Assembly (NCBI GenBank): GCA_000827495.1
Contig: KN817643.1
Coordinates: 42,876-106,875 of the forward strand
From: Hypholoma sublateritium FD-334 SS-4
Taxonomy: Eukaryota; Basidiomycota; Agaricomycetes; Agaricales; Strophariaceae
Direction of reading: 5' to 3'
Length of the DNA: 64,000 nucleotides
Position numbers and translations under genes: made by a program. Positions 35,439-47,908 of this stretch are shown here, piece after piece. The stretch's first letter is position 1, and each line of letters begins with the position of its first letter. Below the pieces are notes generated by a model. The model did no database searches and was not told the origin of the DNA. It saw nothing but the letters and a program-made list of their open reading frames with translations.

Positions 35439-38327
35439 TTAGAAGTGCGACTTTGCTTGCGATGGCACAAGCCGTATACTTCCCATGTCTGGCGGCAGCT
35501 CTGTATCGCTTTCCTCCGTGCTCAGCGTGCCCTTCCGCACGAGGCGCTGGCTCTCTTCCTCGTCATCATCATCTAGACCTTTCGGGTAGCGCTTCGGTGT
35601 CCGCGTGCGCTCCTTCGACCGCTCGCGCTCGCCCTTCGCCTTCGGGGTTACGCTCAGGCTCGCTGAGCTGTTCCGCGTACTTGGCCCCGCCGACGCGTAC
35701 AGCTGTAACCGCTCGAGCTCTTCCTCATTCCAGTCGCTCGGCGACGAGTCCGTCACGGACGGGAACGATAGTAGCGTCGAGCGGTCGAACAGCTCGCGCG
35801 AGTCTTTGTGCACAGGCAGCTGCTGCCCAGGTACGCGTTGGTACATCGTCGCTGGCGCACTGTGCACCGCGTGCTCTGCCGCGATTGCAGGCGGCATCAC
35901 AAGCGTCTGCTGCTGCTGCTGGTGGTCGGGCGTTTGGCCACGTAGTGAAGCCTGCGTAGGCGTTGCCGGGCCAGGCGGTGGCGGCGGGAGGATGGGCGTG
36001 GTGTCAATGAGGTTGCCTTCGCTGACGACGCTGTCGCGTGTGTCGGGTAAGGGGGGCAGCGGGGGGTATCCGGAGTGCAGGAGCATCGAGCCGTGGACGG
36101 CTTGTCGGTGCTCGTGTGTCGCTGGGGATTGCGGCTGGCCTGGCCTGCTGTATTGATGCACCATGTCTTGGCTATCGAATTTGATGGTTGGCCGCTTGGT
36201 GACGAGGTCCGAGTGTACGGAGGGCGAGCGGAAGGACGAAGCGTCGTCCCGCGGGACAGGAGCATCGTAGAGTTGGTGGCGCTTCATACCTTCATGGGGT
36301 ATGGGCATGCCCGCCGAGCTCATCCATGAAGCAGTGGCATCGTACGGAGCGGCAGCGCCCGATGGGCGCATCCGTAGATTGGAGGTGTGTTGGCTGCTCT
36401 GGCTCATCCGCTTGACGGTCCGTGCGCGAATGATGCTTCCAACCGTACCGAACGAGCCTCGCAACGTATCCATGCCCGGATCTTCGTATCCGATAGCGCC
36501 CTTCTCGTCCATGGTTTCGGTCTGGGCTCTTGCTGCCTGTAATAGCATCGTAGAACGGCGGTCGAGCTTGTTGAGTTTTTCGGGGTCCACTTTCGACATT
36601 TGGAGGATGGTGATTCCAACGCAGATGACAAGGAATCCCATGACGATTGTGATGATTTGGTTGACACCGGCGTCTAGGCCTTTGAAAAGTACCTAGACAA
36701 AATGTGAATCATGCGACAAGGGCAACTCCGAGTACTACTCACAATCGTCGTCACCATAGAGCAGAACGTAACTGAGATCATATGAGAAAAAACGTAGAGA
36801 TAATATGTGCAAAGGACTCACAAGCGACGTAATATGTCGGCGTAACTAGAGAAGGATTTCACGTTACTTGGGGCTGATTAGGTGGGAGAATAAGTAAGCT
36901 TACCCATAGCTAAAGGAAGAGCGTCAATTACCCATACAGCAAGGAAGAACTTGTAAATTTGCTTACCGGTATTAAACAGAGCCAGTGCGACATTAAGGTA
37001 GTACACTTCTATCACTGAGTTTCGCGTGTCAATGTGGTTCCAAATTTGTCTGGAAGACTAATCACTTACAGAGGGTGATAGCAACGAATCCGAATAGAAA
37101 ATACATAAACCAGAATTTAAACTGAACGGAAAGACCATCAGCCCGTTCGCACCGATAACGAAATGCTAGTTAGACGTCAACATACCTGGTTATCGCCTCT
37201 GGCCGTCTCAACAATTGCAGCCCCAAGTCCCGTCGTGACGCTGACTGAAATACCACCAATCATACTGCACACGGAAATATACCACAACATATTGGTTTTC
37301 CCGTATCTTGCAAAGAAGTGATTAACGGCGGTGCGCAGGTGAATGGGGCAACAAAAACACTCACTTTGGAGCGAAGTAAAACACGACGACCAGTGACGCG
37401 ACGATGAGTACAGAAATATAGGCAAGGAACCCAGGAGCCAAGAAGAGTTTTTCGAAGTCTTTGATATGACTAACTGTTTGTTCTTGGGGACCTATATGGC
37501 AGAAAGACGGACGGACACTGAGCATTGTATTCAGCTTGTAGAAGTGAGGGTGTTCGCCGTACCATTGAGGGCAATGATTACTGATCCAAGCTTCAAGGAT
37601 GTGTTGTTACATTATACGCACGGTTACGCTTTGAGGAAAACGACGCACGATACATAGTCCGCATCCAAGCCAACCGAAGAAGCTGAGCTTCTCATTGAGG
37701 AAAATCGAGGATAGAATGGCGCAGATAACCACGGAAAGAGCGCCTAGCGGCGTCTATTGAATCCAGGTGATAAGGATGATGTTGAACGAGCTACGGCAGT
37801 GAACGTACGACAACAATAGCTTCCACAAACGCATAAGCTGCCGCGCCAAGAGGTTTGAGTTTCAAACAGGTCATAAAGGAGAAGGAATTGAGCGTACCAG
37901 CAAAGTTACAGAGTTCACCGAGAATCATCACTGCACAAAGTTGATTTAGTTCCTCTTATGTTCTCTTCCTGATGTCTGCACATACTGCTCATTCCTGTCC
38001 ACCATAGCGGCTTGATATCACATCAGTGCGCGGTCAGAATGAACCATTTACAAGACTCACTGATTTCAGATATGCCACGCCCTCTCCCAGAGCACCCGCC
38101 TGCGAGCGCAGTAGTCCCTTCTTCTTGAATACGAAACTTGAGCCTATGAGCAGGCCACTCGTTATGGCCAGGATGATCCCGACAACCTGCGTGAAAGTAG
38201 CACAAGGATCAGCTACAGCCAAGAAAGGCAAACTCCAGCGGCTCACTTTGAGGTTCTTGCCCGCGGAGACTGAGGCACTCGCAGCGGTCGATGTAGCGGA
38301 CGACACCGCCGACGTTGTTGACGACAT
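35439..38327 (-). CDS. NIPA-type magnesium transporter with long cytosolic tail
   Basis: Fifteen exons on the minus strand (38327-38247, 38186-38061, 38010-37986, 37930-37898, 37837-37809, 37753-37649, 37590-37563, 37491-37365, 37306-37186, 37121-37070, 37014-36967, 36909-36904, 36845-36822, 36771-36743, 36692-35439) give 695 residues with consistent phases. About 300 residues form the DUF803/NIPA transporter core, with around nine membrane helices. It is recognised by [31 protein letters not shown] [36 protein letters not shown] and FNTAMVTPTYYV. These proteins carry Mg2+ across plasma or endosomal membranes. The last ~390 residues are a disordered cytosolic tail with poly-Pro and poly-Gln runs, a [10 protein letters not shown] acidic patch and many Ser/Thr. 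Exon 12 is only 6 nt long and is inferred from conservation. Most introns are 50-80 nt. Confidence 0.9.
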
Positions 38328-39563
38328 ATGAAGAGGACTGACGCCGATAAATGAGGGGAAGAATGAGGAGGAGGCTATTGTAGAGTAGCCGCAAGGGCAA
38401 CCGCCTCTCGATCGCCGCCATTGCCGGCCGAGTTACCATTTAGAGCGCCGTTCTGCCGGCCAAGCCCAAACCCAAGCTCCGGCGGGGCTATTCATTGCAG
38501 CAACAGCTAGATTCTATCACCATTTTTTGTTCATCAAACTCCCGCATCGCTCCCAAGACTGAAAGGAACTCACGCAAAACTCACGTTCAACTCACGCATT
38601 CAACATGTTCTTACCAAGGATTTCACGTGCCCTGTCGTTGGGGGGCGCTTTTCACGTTATCAACCAAAATATTTTTCGGGGGTTAAGGAGCTGCGGAGCG
38701 GGCAACGGCCTACAGCGGGTCGCAAAAGCAGACCTGCCGAGGTCGTTATGAGGCAGGAATGTACGCCGCCTCGAGAGCACACTGTGTCAGTCGTATTTCT
38801 CCAGGAATCCTGTACAGCCGCGCCCGGGCCCCGAACCCCGTGCGACTCAAAGCTATACAGATTGGCCGCAGTGGGCGAAGCCGAAGTATTTATACCTACT
38901 TCCTATGCACGAGACTTGTGCAAGGCTGAATAATTGCAGCGAACGGTGGAATGCGGCTGGAACGCGGTAATACGGCGACTGTGCAGCAGTGCACTGCCAA
39001 TATTCAAGTAGGCATCGACGGAATGCCAGTGCCCCGAATAGCCTAAGGATAGCCGGCCTTTCAACTCGACTCCACCTTCCCCTTCCCTTTGGCACACTGC
39101 GCATTGCGCTGCAGCATTTTATCACGCTGTGGATGGGTGGGCGATCGAGCGGACGTGCTTATCATGCCCCAGGCTTGGCAAACAACGTCATCTTCGCAGA
39201 CAGCGGAACGCGGTATGTACGGCCTCAGGCGATGCCACATAATTAAACTGACACAACACAGCTTCGCGCAGCAGAGTTCGATCTAATTTACCTCGTGCGC
39301 CGAAAGGCATCACGATATCTCGTTATGTTCTCTCTGGCATATTTGTCGGCGTATATGGAGCACCCTTCCCGGAATAGTACGAGATTCTTGCTTGTCTCAA
39401 ACCAAAGGGCAGTCACAGAAACCATTGGATGAGTCAAATAGGCTTTATTGACCCTGCGGTTATGCAAATAATGATAGGCGCCCATATCAGCGGCGTCAAC
39501 GCAGCAACATCCACGTAGTTCAATCGATTTGCAAATCGTTCACAATTTCTACTTGCACCTATC
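38328..39563. other. Intergenic region, nothing recognised
   Basis: The first few hundred bases should hold the promoter of the minus-strand magnesium transporter gene. No frame in the rest has a recognisable motif or a plausible exon structure. Confidence 0.4.
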
Positions 39564-40359
39564 CTAAAGGGTAAGACGGTTCGGGACAACTTCAATCCAA
39601 TAGCTAAAAAAACAGGTCAGCCGACTGCCAGTCGAAGAGCCAAGGTGCTCACCCGTCGGGGTCCAGAATGAACGCAATGTGCCTCATCTTGCCGTCGCTC
39701 GGCTTCTTCTTGAACGGGACTCCGAGCGCCTCGAAGCGCGCACACGATGTCTCGACGTCGTCGACAGTGATCGCGATGTGTCCAAATCCTCTGCCGGGGT
39801 CGGAATTTCCATTGGCGTAGCCCTTGAAGTCGGGGTCGCTTTCCGTGCCGTGGTTGTGCGTCAGCTCCAGGATTCCTACGCAATGACTGTAAGATTATAT
39901 CTCTGTAAACAGGAACTACTCACCTTCGCGTGCAAATCGCGAGGATTCCATCTCCTCTGCTGTTAAGTCGCGGCCCTCATGATTGAATGCGAGGAAATAC
40001 AGGGTAAAGTCGGAGAACTTCTTCTCTGATCAAACAGGATAGAGATAGATCGGCTTCCCGGTACAACGCGAGGACTAATTGAACGCACCAGAGAGAAGTT
40101 CCATGCCAATAACCTATAAATCGTCGATCCATGTCAAGCCGCCGTTCACTGATATAGTGATGGAAGCGCGATCTCACGTCCTGATAAAAAGCCAGGGACA
40201 CCTTGGGATCTTTGATCCGGAGCATGGTGTGGTTGAACTGATTGCACGGCGATTGAGCATATCTCGAAGCCAGAGAAGAGAAATTATGCGTACCCTGAAG
40301 CTAGCGGTCTCTGCGGTGCGAGGCATGGTGGTGGGAATGGTGAAAGCGAGCTCGCTCAT
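39564..40359 (-). CDS. GLO1: Glyoxalase I (lactoylglutathione lyase)
   Basis: Six exons on the minus strand (40359-40294, 40237-40178, 40113-40089, 40025-39924, 39875-39653, 39603-39564) encode about 171 residues, all phases agreeing. The enzyme isomerises the hemithioacetal of methylglyoxal and glutathione to S-lactoylglutathione in the cytosol. The four expected metal ligands are visible: His25 ([10 protein letters not shown]), Glu88 ([10 protein letters not shown]), His117 (GFGHIAI) and Glu163 (YWIEVV). It is a single-domain form like the human subunit, which dimerises; budding and fission yeast enzymes are two-domain fusions. An ATG nine bases upstream (40368) could be the true start, adding three residues. 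Confidence 0.95.
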
Positions 40360-41816
40360 CCAACTCAACCTCTCCTATCAAGAGATTCTCATGACGCAAT
40401 TGAACATATCTTTCTTTTTTTGGAATTATTCCCTAAATTATCCGTATTCTGCGTTCTCTTCGTGTGCGTCTCCGAATCATGTCAGGGTTCAATCCGTTTG
40501 AAATCTTATATCCATACACCTTGTGTATGAGTACCATATGGATACAAAGCATATTTTCGACCAGGAAGAATTGAGGAAGAACCATGCAAACCAACGAAAT
40601 CTACTGTATGTGACCCGGAAGCTGTCACACCCCGGTAGTTGGCAGATAATAAATTTGCACGAGTTCTGTACCGATTTCCGTGATTATTTTTGCAAATAAC
40701 ACGAACCAAAGACCAATTCAAGCATAATGTGTGACTAGGACTTTGGATTTCAAAACCGTTATTGAAATATCGAGCCAACATATGGCGCGAATGACAGTGA
40801 TGCCGCATTTGACAAGCATTCCCACGCTGTCATGCTATAACATCAGGCCCTCCGACTTTAGCACAATGGTAAATGCTTTGGAACAAGCCTGGTACAATGA
40901 GCTAAAGAGAATTATAATGTAATTCAGATGTAAAATATCTCCTAAAATTCATACATATATAGAAATGGGGGTTGGCAAATGAGCAGAGGTTGTGATGGGC
41001 AAGTAAAAAGTAAGGTGAATGCAGCCTACTTCTGCAAGTACCGGATTAACAATGTGCAAATTTGAGTACGTGTATGATTTTAAAAGTGACGACAGACTCG
41101 GAAAACAGCATATTCATAATTTTACCTATTTTATTTAGTTGGTGGTAGCCAACCTGATCTCAAGTGGCCGATTCTGGTACCCTTCTAATGTGCAAATGAA
41201 TTCTAAACATTCAGTTGAAAATAAATTACAATAAATTATAGAATGAGAGTAGATAGAGATTAGCGCATACTGTAATTTATTTGGAGGCTCCCGACCAACG
41301 AATGGTAGAGAAACTGGGTAAATGACAAGGAGATAGCACGAGGAGATCGCGATCAAGTGCCATCAAGCACGTGATATGCCGCATTTTGGCCGCAATTCTC
41401 ACAGCTGCCAACTTCTAAGTAATTGGCAAATTTGGAACCGGTCGACAAAAATATTCATAGTGAACGGTAGAACATTAAATAAATTAAGTGGACATGGAAT
41501 TCAGTACTCAAGACAGTTTTCTACAAGATTCAACAATTTTTGGGTAGGTACATAAAATGAATGAAGTGTAATATTCCTTGCAAGTTGAAAGTGACAAGTT
41601 CAGGGTCGCATACAGTAATCATATCACGACTTTTATCTAGCCGAGCGGCTGTTACCGACAACGTTCAACAATGTTCAAGGCTTTCAATATTCAACGCAAC
41701 TTCAACTTGTTGCTTTTTTGCCTCCAACCTCTTCTATTACCTTGCTCCCCATCCTGTTGCTTTGGCGTCGCAGACAGATGGAAACATCCAGAATTGCTGA
41801 CCCGTTGTGAGTGCAT
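40360..41816. other. AT-rich intergenic region, nothing recognised
   Basis: The region is AT-rich with frequent stops in all frames. It presumably contains the GLO1 promoter just above 40359. I see no gene, structured repeat or RNA gene here. Confidence 0.4.
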
Positions 41817-43640
41817 ATGAATTTCGGGACAAGCCGTTGGATCCAGTTCAAGTTTACGGTATGTAAGTCAACCACGCCAATATGTCATTTCCGGAGTGTC
41901 CTCATTGCTATCTACCAGCCCAGCCTGATGGTCTACCTTCCCACCGAGATTGGAGATGCCCTCCGGATGCACGTCTTCAACCGCATGCCCATTCGAGTTT
42001 TGAAGATAGAGTCACCAGACCACATCGACATTGTTGACTGGGTGGGCGCGCTGCATCATATTAGAGAGCAGATCAGCGACATCGACAATGCAATGTTCGC
42101 CAAGATGATCAAGGAGCGCTGACCCCTCCATGACAGCACATCTCACTTTGACCTGACGCGTGTTATCATCATGGAGTTGCTGGTGAGACATGCGCGGTAT
42201 ATTATTCTGTCGCACACCTGGCTCCAGGACAGATCGGAGGTCACTTATCAGGACTTTCACGACCCGGAGCGGTTCGAAGCCATACGGCGCGCCGGAGGCG
42301 AAGGATATAAGAAGCTGGAGAAGTTCTGCGAAGTCGCCTGCCGGGAATACAACGCAACCTTTGCGTGGATGGACACCATCTGCATTGACAAGCATAGCAG
42401 CTCCGAGCTGGATGAGTCCATCCGCTCCATGTTCAACTGGTACATGTTCTCCACCGTCTGCATTGTCATCCTCACGGAAACATTGTCCGACGCCGACATG
42501 GAGAACGATCGCTGGTTCACGCAAGGGTGGACGCTCCAGGAACTCTTAGTGCCCAGGGTCATCAAGTTCTACAACAAAGATTGGGTGGCCATGTGTGACG
42601 ACGAGAATGACAAGCAGATCGATTGGGTCTTCACTCCGCCTAACCCCCCCAGCCCGATCGAACGGGCGATCCAAAGAGCTACGGGGTTGATTACAGCCAT
42701 CTGTTTTACTACACGGCGAAAATGAGCGGCAATATTTCCGAAAGGATGACATGGGCTGCGAAGTGGCGGACTACCTGTGGGGAGGATATCACGTACTCTC
42801 TCATGGGGATTTTTGGTGTCAGCATCTTGATCGCCTACGGAGAAGGGCCTGAACGCGCGTTCTTTCATCTGTTGGAGGCCATTCTGTTGTCCGCCGAGGA
42901 CATCCTCAATGTCCTGAATTGCGCAGGGCACCCGGTCACCCGGGAGATCCACACTTCGCGGCTCATTCCTTCTGCACCAGAATGCTACCTCAAACACGTC
43001 GATTTCAGGACCAAAGCTGAAAAGAACTCAATCATGCCCAAGGAGAAAGCAGTGTATCTTCCTTCGAAGCCGGTGCTCCTTATGCATCTTGGACTGCGAA
43101 TCCGCTTGCTGCTGGTCCCTTCCCGAATCCCAACTGGTTTGGCTGGAGATAAGAGAGACGCCCCGCAAAGCCGCTGTCTTTGAAGTCAAGATGCGGTGCC
43201 TTGGATCCATCTGGGATGACGGTCCCGTCTCGTTTCAAATGATATTTTTCGACACGGACAAGTATGGCAACGTACCCACACCAACTTTCTCCACCGACGT
43301 GTTCTCGCATTTCAACCCCATAACACCCGATGGAACAGCCGCTTTGTCCTACTTTGGTCTGTACATGTTTCACGAACACGCGCAGCACATTGAACTACCA
43401 CAGAGTTTGTGTGCCACTTGCTTGAAAGTGCGCATGCCGAAGTACCCCGACGGTACAACATCATTAGACGACCTCACTCCCCGATACATCAAATGGCAGA
43501 ATGTTGTTCCGACCGCCGAGCCCATAGTGGTGAACAGAAACAGTAAGCATAGCGACAAAGAACTGCAAAATGGGGGCTTGGTGGTTGAGTGGTCGTCTTT
43601 GGCAGCGCACGGTATGAAATTGCAGACACTGTATCTGTAG
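41817..43640 (+). pseudogene. HET-domain protein, broken
   Basis: A small first exon (41817-41858), a 60-nt intron and a long second exon read through a HET domain, the module of fungal incompatibility and NLR-like proteins. Visible motifs are ARYIILSHTW, FAWMDTICIDK and RWFTQGWTLQELLVPRV, followed by the downstream block TYSLMGIFGVSILIAYGEGPERAFF common in agaric HET proteins. Three breaks are seen: an in-frame TGA at 42120-42122, before the HET core; a 1-nt loss at the T-run near 42704-42707; and a compensating shift somewhere in 43090-43150, after which LEIRETPRKAAVFEVK resumes in the first frame. Without assembly error this cannot yield a full protein. An ATG at 42171 after the stop could still give a short HET-only product. 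Confidence 0.82.
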
Positions 43641-44548
43641 TACACAGCTGGATTAATTTGTTTTTGGGCGTTGATGATAAGGATATAGATTTGAGAGGCA
43701 CTTATTTAAATGAGAATTCTTACAAAAAATGCACGGAGTAAATTTGCGCAAGAATCGAAAGAGAACAGGCGACCCTAGCCGTTTCATATAACATACATGT
43801 CTAACCAGAATACAATGCATGGTGTATTGGGGCTTCTCAGTAGAGTACAGCCACTAGTGATATATCAGCCCTCCCAGCCGTCCGTCCTCCGCCCTCCCTC
43901 GGCACATCGCGCGGCAGCGCTGGAAAAAAATCGGCAAAAACGTCGGCCGTGGGGGGCTATTTGGCTCATCCCGCCAGGCACCCCATGCCTAAATTGGATT
44001 TACCAACGCCTCCTAATGGGGACATTCAGAAATGTGGCGCTCTGTAGTCTTTATTCACATACATACGATGCCTCCAATGTGCTGCGGCAATTCGGACTTT
44101 GTAGTAACACATGACTATGCTAATTGATTGAACGCGCCTTTCATGAGCGCGACATCCCGCTACCAGAGTCTCAGCTGCAAAAATTGAGCTTCCTGAAGAT
44201 AGTTATGCAATGTAATACATGACTCGGAACATTGGATATGAGCTGAGAAGCTCAACTGCGTTTGTGCAGGCATAATTGTGTGAGCAAGCTCTGAGAAGGG
44301 CTCAAGGGCATGCAGTTGTTGTTCATGGTCGTAAATCACCCACAGAGGTGCAGGATTAAAACTTGAGAGCTAAAAACACAATTTGCGCCTCTCCATGGCG
44401 TGGAACGAGGAAGATGGCAAGAACATGGTGTACGATGAGAGTCTCTTCAATTTCAAAATTACTCTATAAGGAAATAAACGTGACTTAAAAACCCCAAAAT
44501 GCTGCAGCTCAGTCGCACCACCGTATGTGAAATCAGACTACAGTCGCA

Positions 44549-44602
44549 CCTGCCATAACCCATAGCGATCTGTGGACGTCCCAGGCTATGGGTTATGGCA
44601 GG
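44549..44602. repeat. Perfect 18-bp inverted repeat
   Basis: CCTGCCATAACCCATAGC (44549-44566) and its exact reverse complement (44585-44602) flank an 18-base spacer. It lies in non-coding DNA. It could be the core of a small palindromic MITE or a cruciform-forming site; the exact identity of both arms suggests a recent origin. Confidence 0.85.
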
Positions 44603-45108
44603 ATATGGGGTAGGTCAGGCACACTAAAAATAGATCTTGAAAATAACATGTTACTTTGGGGCTCTAGGACATATTATATTTCTGAGATTTGCTGCTCAAT
44701 GCACGTTATATCATTAACCTTGTAATATTACTGAACAAAGGTCATTTTCCGGACTGCTCAGCCAGTACTGTCATTTTTATGCTTCAGGCAATGCTTACTA
44801 GCATTTAAAGGTCATGCATCCACGTCGTTAGTACACATTCACCCCAAAGAAGGAAATTCTGGTCACAGCCTGTAACACTACTGTGCATGGCCTCTGGCAA
44901 TGCTGTGCTTGTTTGTTTGGCTTCTGATGCAATCAATATACAATGTGTGACCTGCCCCATGACTCAAACAACATTCCCACGCTTCACTCATGTCATTTTA
45001 TGGCCTCAAATGCAAACAAATATAAATAACAAGTTTTAGCCCTGGCCTTAGGTTCGGAGCAAGCCGCCGGCTGCTCCGGCGCGAGCGCAAGCAGCGGCAC
45101 CTTCGCAG

Positions 45109-45129
45109 AAGGGGCTTGCTTCAGAGTGC
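45109..45129 (-). repeat. Left copy of inverted 21-bp motif
   Basis: On the minus strand this reads GCACTCTG, then AAGC, and ends AAGCCCCTT. It matches the plus-strand motif at 51206-51226 at 20 of 21 positions. The two copies face opposite ways around the DUF6589/helicase pair. The match does not extend clearly on either side. Confidence 0.55.
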
Positions 45130-45575
45130 ATCAAAAAAATAGGTTTACTGTTTCCCGTTGCTCTCTCGTAAAACTCACCGCGCAAACATAATTCAAACTG
45201 TATTCTGTAGTAAATATGTACTCAGTGAGCCCCACAAGGTTCGAAATACATTTATATAAAATTGCATTGGCTAGGTTAGTATGAACGCACGCTATTCAAG
45301 AAAACTTTAATTGTGCTCTACCACCCCTAAATTAAGCCTGATCCGGCCAAGAATTGGAAATAATGACCTATGTATGTATTGAAAGACACTTCAACGTTTA
45401 TATATTGTAATACTCTAGTGTGTAGGTAAGGAACTGGTTTTTTTGCATCCACCTCACTCATCGTGATGGTGTCAGTCACACCTGTCACAGCGTGCTTGTA
45501 GGCGGCCGCTAGAACACGCGATTAGCGCATGGACAGTTAGGAAGCAAGCGGAAAGCAAGATCGACTGATGCAACT

Positions 45576-47893
45576 ATGGAAAGTGACGAGGAAAGTTGGC
45601 ATGATGATGAAGTTAACCTGGAGGGCTTGCCTGACGATCTAATGGGACAGAGTGGAAAATACTGGGCTTCGAAAGGATTTGAGAGGAATCCTACATTTGT
45701 GAGAACCTTGATCTGACTTCATTTAAATAATTTTATTGAGAATAATCGGCCTTTCAGACACAGGTCTTTGTGATCAGTATGATGGCATTCACGCGGAACA
45801 GTGCATCAAATTTATTCCCCTTAATAATGGGCTTGTTTCTCGAGATTGGTGGCACCGGGTCTCGGATTATATCAACGCTAAGTCATGCTGGGGTCTGTGT
45901 ATCTGTGACAACAATTGAACGACTGAAGAAAATTCTCTCCGAGGATGCAAAGAGTAAGGCAATCAGCCTGATGAAAAACAAGTCCACTGTCTATTTCTCC
46001 ATCTTTGATAATATCAATCTATATCTACGGAAGCACCAGCAGCGCCTCTTCAATGCCAACTCAATGATACATGCAACTAATGCGGCAGTGATTGCATTAC
46101 CAGGCATTGACAAAACAGCCAAGGATCTCAAAACGAAGCTCAACAACCGTGGAAAACGCTCTCAGGCAACTGGCGCTGACATTTACCCTACCATTGAGGA
46201 CCACAAAAAATTACATGGATCCTATGTTGGACTGGTCATTAACATGATCATCTCTTATTGCCCGGGAAGTACAACCTGGAAAGATAGATCCAAAATGCTT
46301 GAAATAGCAAATGGCAAGATTGCATCTGATCGACCGCTTCCCCCCGAGAAAACCGATGCTCGACCGCTTGGTGTGTTTGATATCAATGAAGGATCTAAGA
46401 AAGGCACAATAAAAATGCTTCGAAACCTACAGGAGACATCGACACTCTCGAAGGACGAATGGGCGAGCAAAGCTCGAATTATTTCTGGTGATTGGCTCAC
46501 TGCAAGTAATCTTTGAAGTGCACACCGAGATAGTATGGAGCGTCTCGAGTACGTTGAAGATCTCAGTCAATTATTTCATTTTGCTCTGAATGCATCACAC
46601 ATGATCATGCGTCTACACTTTGGCAACTCAATACTCGATCCTGGATCTCTGGCAAAGCACAAAGGACTCTTGAATCGCACATGGGATGCTGCTAAGCCCA
46701 ATTACGCCGATGGGAAAGCACTCATTCAACATTCATTAATTGCACAAATACTCTATTCAGTGATGTACTCCATTTCATTTTATACTAATGTACACTTTTC
46801 CCTGACTATTTTATCTTCAATAGGCTCAGTCAAAAAATGACTTATTTTTCGGAGCTATCAGAGTGGAATCCGTCTCCTAAAGCGCTCACTGATTTTTCCC
46901 ACCAATTTGTGGATAACATGACAAATACCCGACGAGCCGACGAAGCCAAGGCTGTGGACGACGATTACTTGGCTCACTCGATATATTTTATTCGGGATGC
47001 CCTATTATTTTGCGAGTTTGAACACGCTGTTAGCTTTGCGGATGCTGGGCGTGTGCTACGAGTCTTGAAATTCTGGAGCTTTTCATTCCATGGAGCAGGA
47101 CTTCACAACTATGCCCAAGAATGCCTTGAGCTGCTGGTCAGATGGAAGTATGAATTGGATCCTCAAATGCGATCAGCTCTTGAAAAATCATGGTTTGTCA
47201 ACCGATGGGGACTTCCGGGACGATGGATTGCTGCCGACCTTTATGTGGAACAATTAAACTTTTGGGTCAAGGTAAGCCAGTGCCTGAACAGCTATTACAT
47301 TTTTTTTGGCTGATAAAATACTTTAGAGAGTTTTTATTGCCAAAGGATCAGGAGTGACCATTCAATATATTATTGAAAAGGGATCCGCGTGTGTGGAGGT
47401 ATTCCGTGAAATCTCGCACAAATTTTCGCGAACATTTGGACATGCCGATCGTGCTCAAAGGCACAAAGAGGTCACCATTGAACACGACCTTCGCCTCCTC
47501 TGTGAAGCAATGTTATCTGCACACCTTCACATTCAAACTCCCAAACGACCCGTGTTATCTAGTGCCAAAGTGAACAAGAAAGGTGACGTCACTACAGCTG
47601 GGAAAAGCATGATTGTAGATGCTTTCGAAGTTGGCGCGCAAATTCTCAACGACGGCAAATTTTCTGAATTTATTCAGACAACTACATGGGATCCTGCTGT
47701 AGGGTTTCAAGGACCAGAGGCAGGCAATCAAGACACAAACAGGCACAGGGACATTTTGGAAAATGGGACTGCATTTGATATCACAGATACAAATCCTATT
47801 TCCATCGAAGATTATGTTGACATTGACAACGGGGATGATATTCAACAACGATGCCCCGGATATGGTAGCCTTGGTGGGGGGATGAATATGTAA
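45576..47893 (+). pseudogene. DUF6589-domain protein with one internal stop
   Basis: Four exons (45576-45698, 45758-46764, 46824-47271, 47327-47893) give a 714-codon frame in which all phases agree but one TGA interrupts at 46514-46516. The protein belongs to the DUF6589 family, abundant in Agaricomycetes and of unknown function. Landmarks are VISMMAFTRNSASN, GDWLTASNL just before the stop, then RRADEAKAVDDDYLAHSIYF, DALLFCEFEHAVSFADAGR, WFVNRWGLPGRWIAADLY and EQLNFWVK. The C-terminal tail is low-complexity. The stop falls where arginine would be expected (NL-stop-SAHRD), so CGA to TGA is the likely change. The gene ends 15 bp from the convergent helicase gene. The family's repeated occurrence near mobile DNA suggests a selfish element, which is inference. 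Confidence 0.8.
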
Positions 47894-47908
47894 TCATACC
47901 ACAGGTAT

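Larger units (their letters stand above)
43641..45575. other. Intergenic region with hairpins
   Basis: No gene is supported. The region contains a perfect 18-bp inverted repeat (44549-44602) and a GC-rich, self-complementary patch at about 45052-45120. The end of that patch carries one copy of the inverted 21-bp motif that also lies beyond the helicase gene. The remainder is AT-rich. The last ~200 bases should hold the promoter of the DUF6589 gene. Confidence 0.45.
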
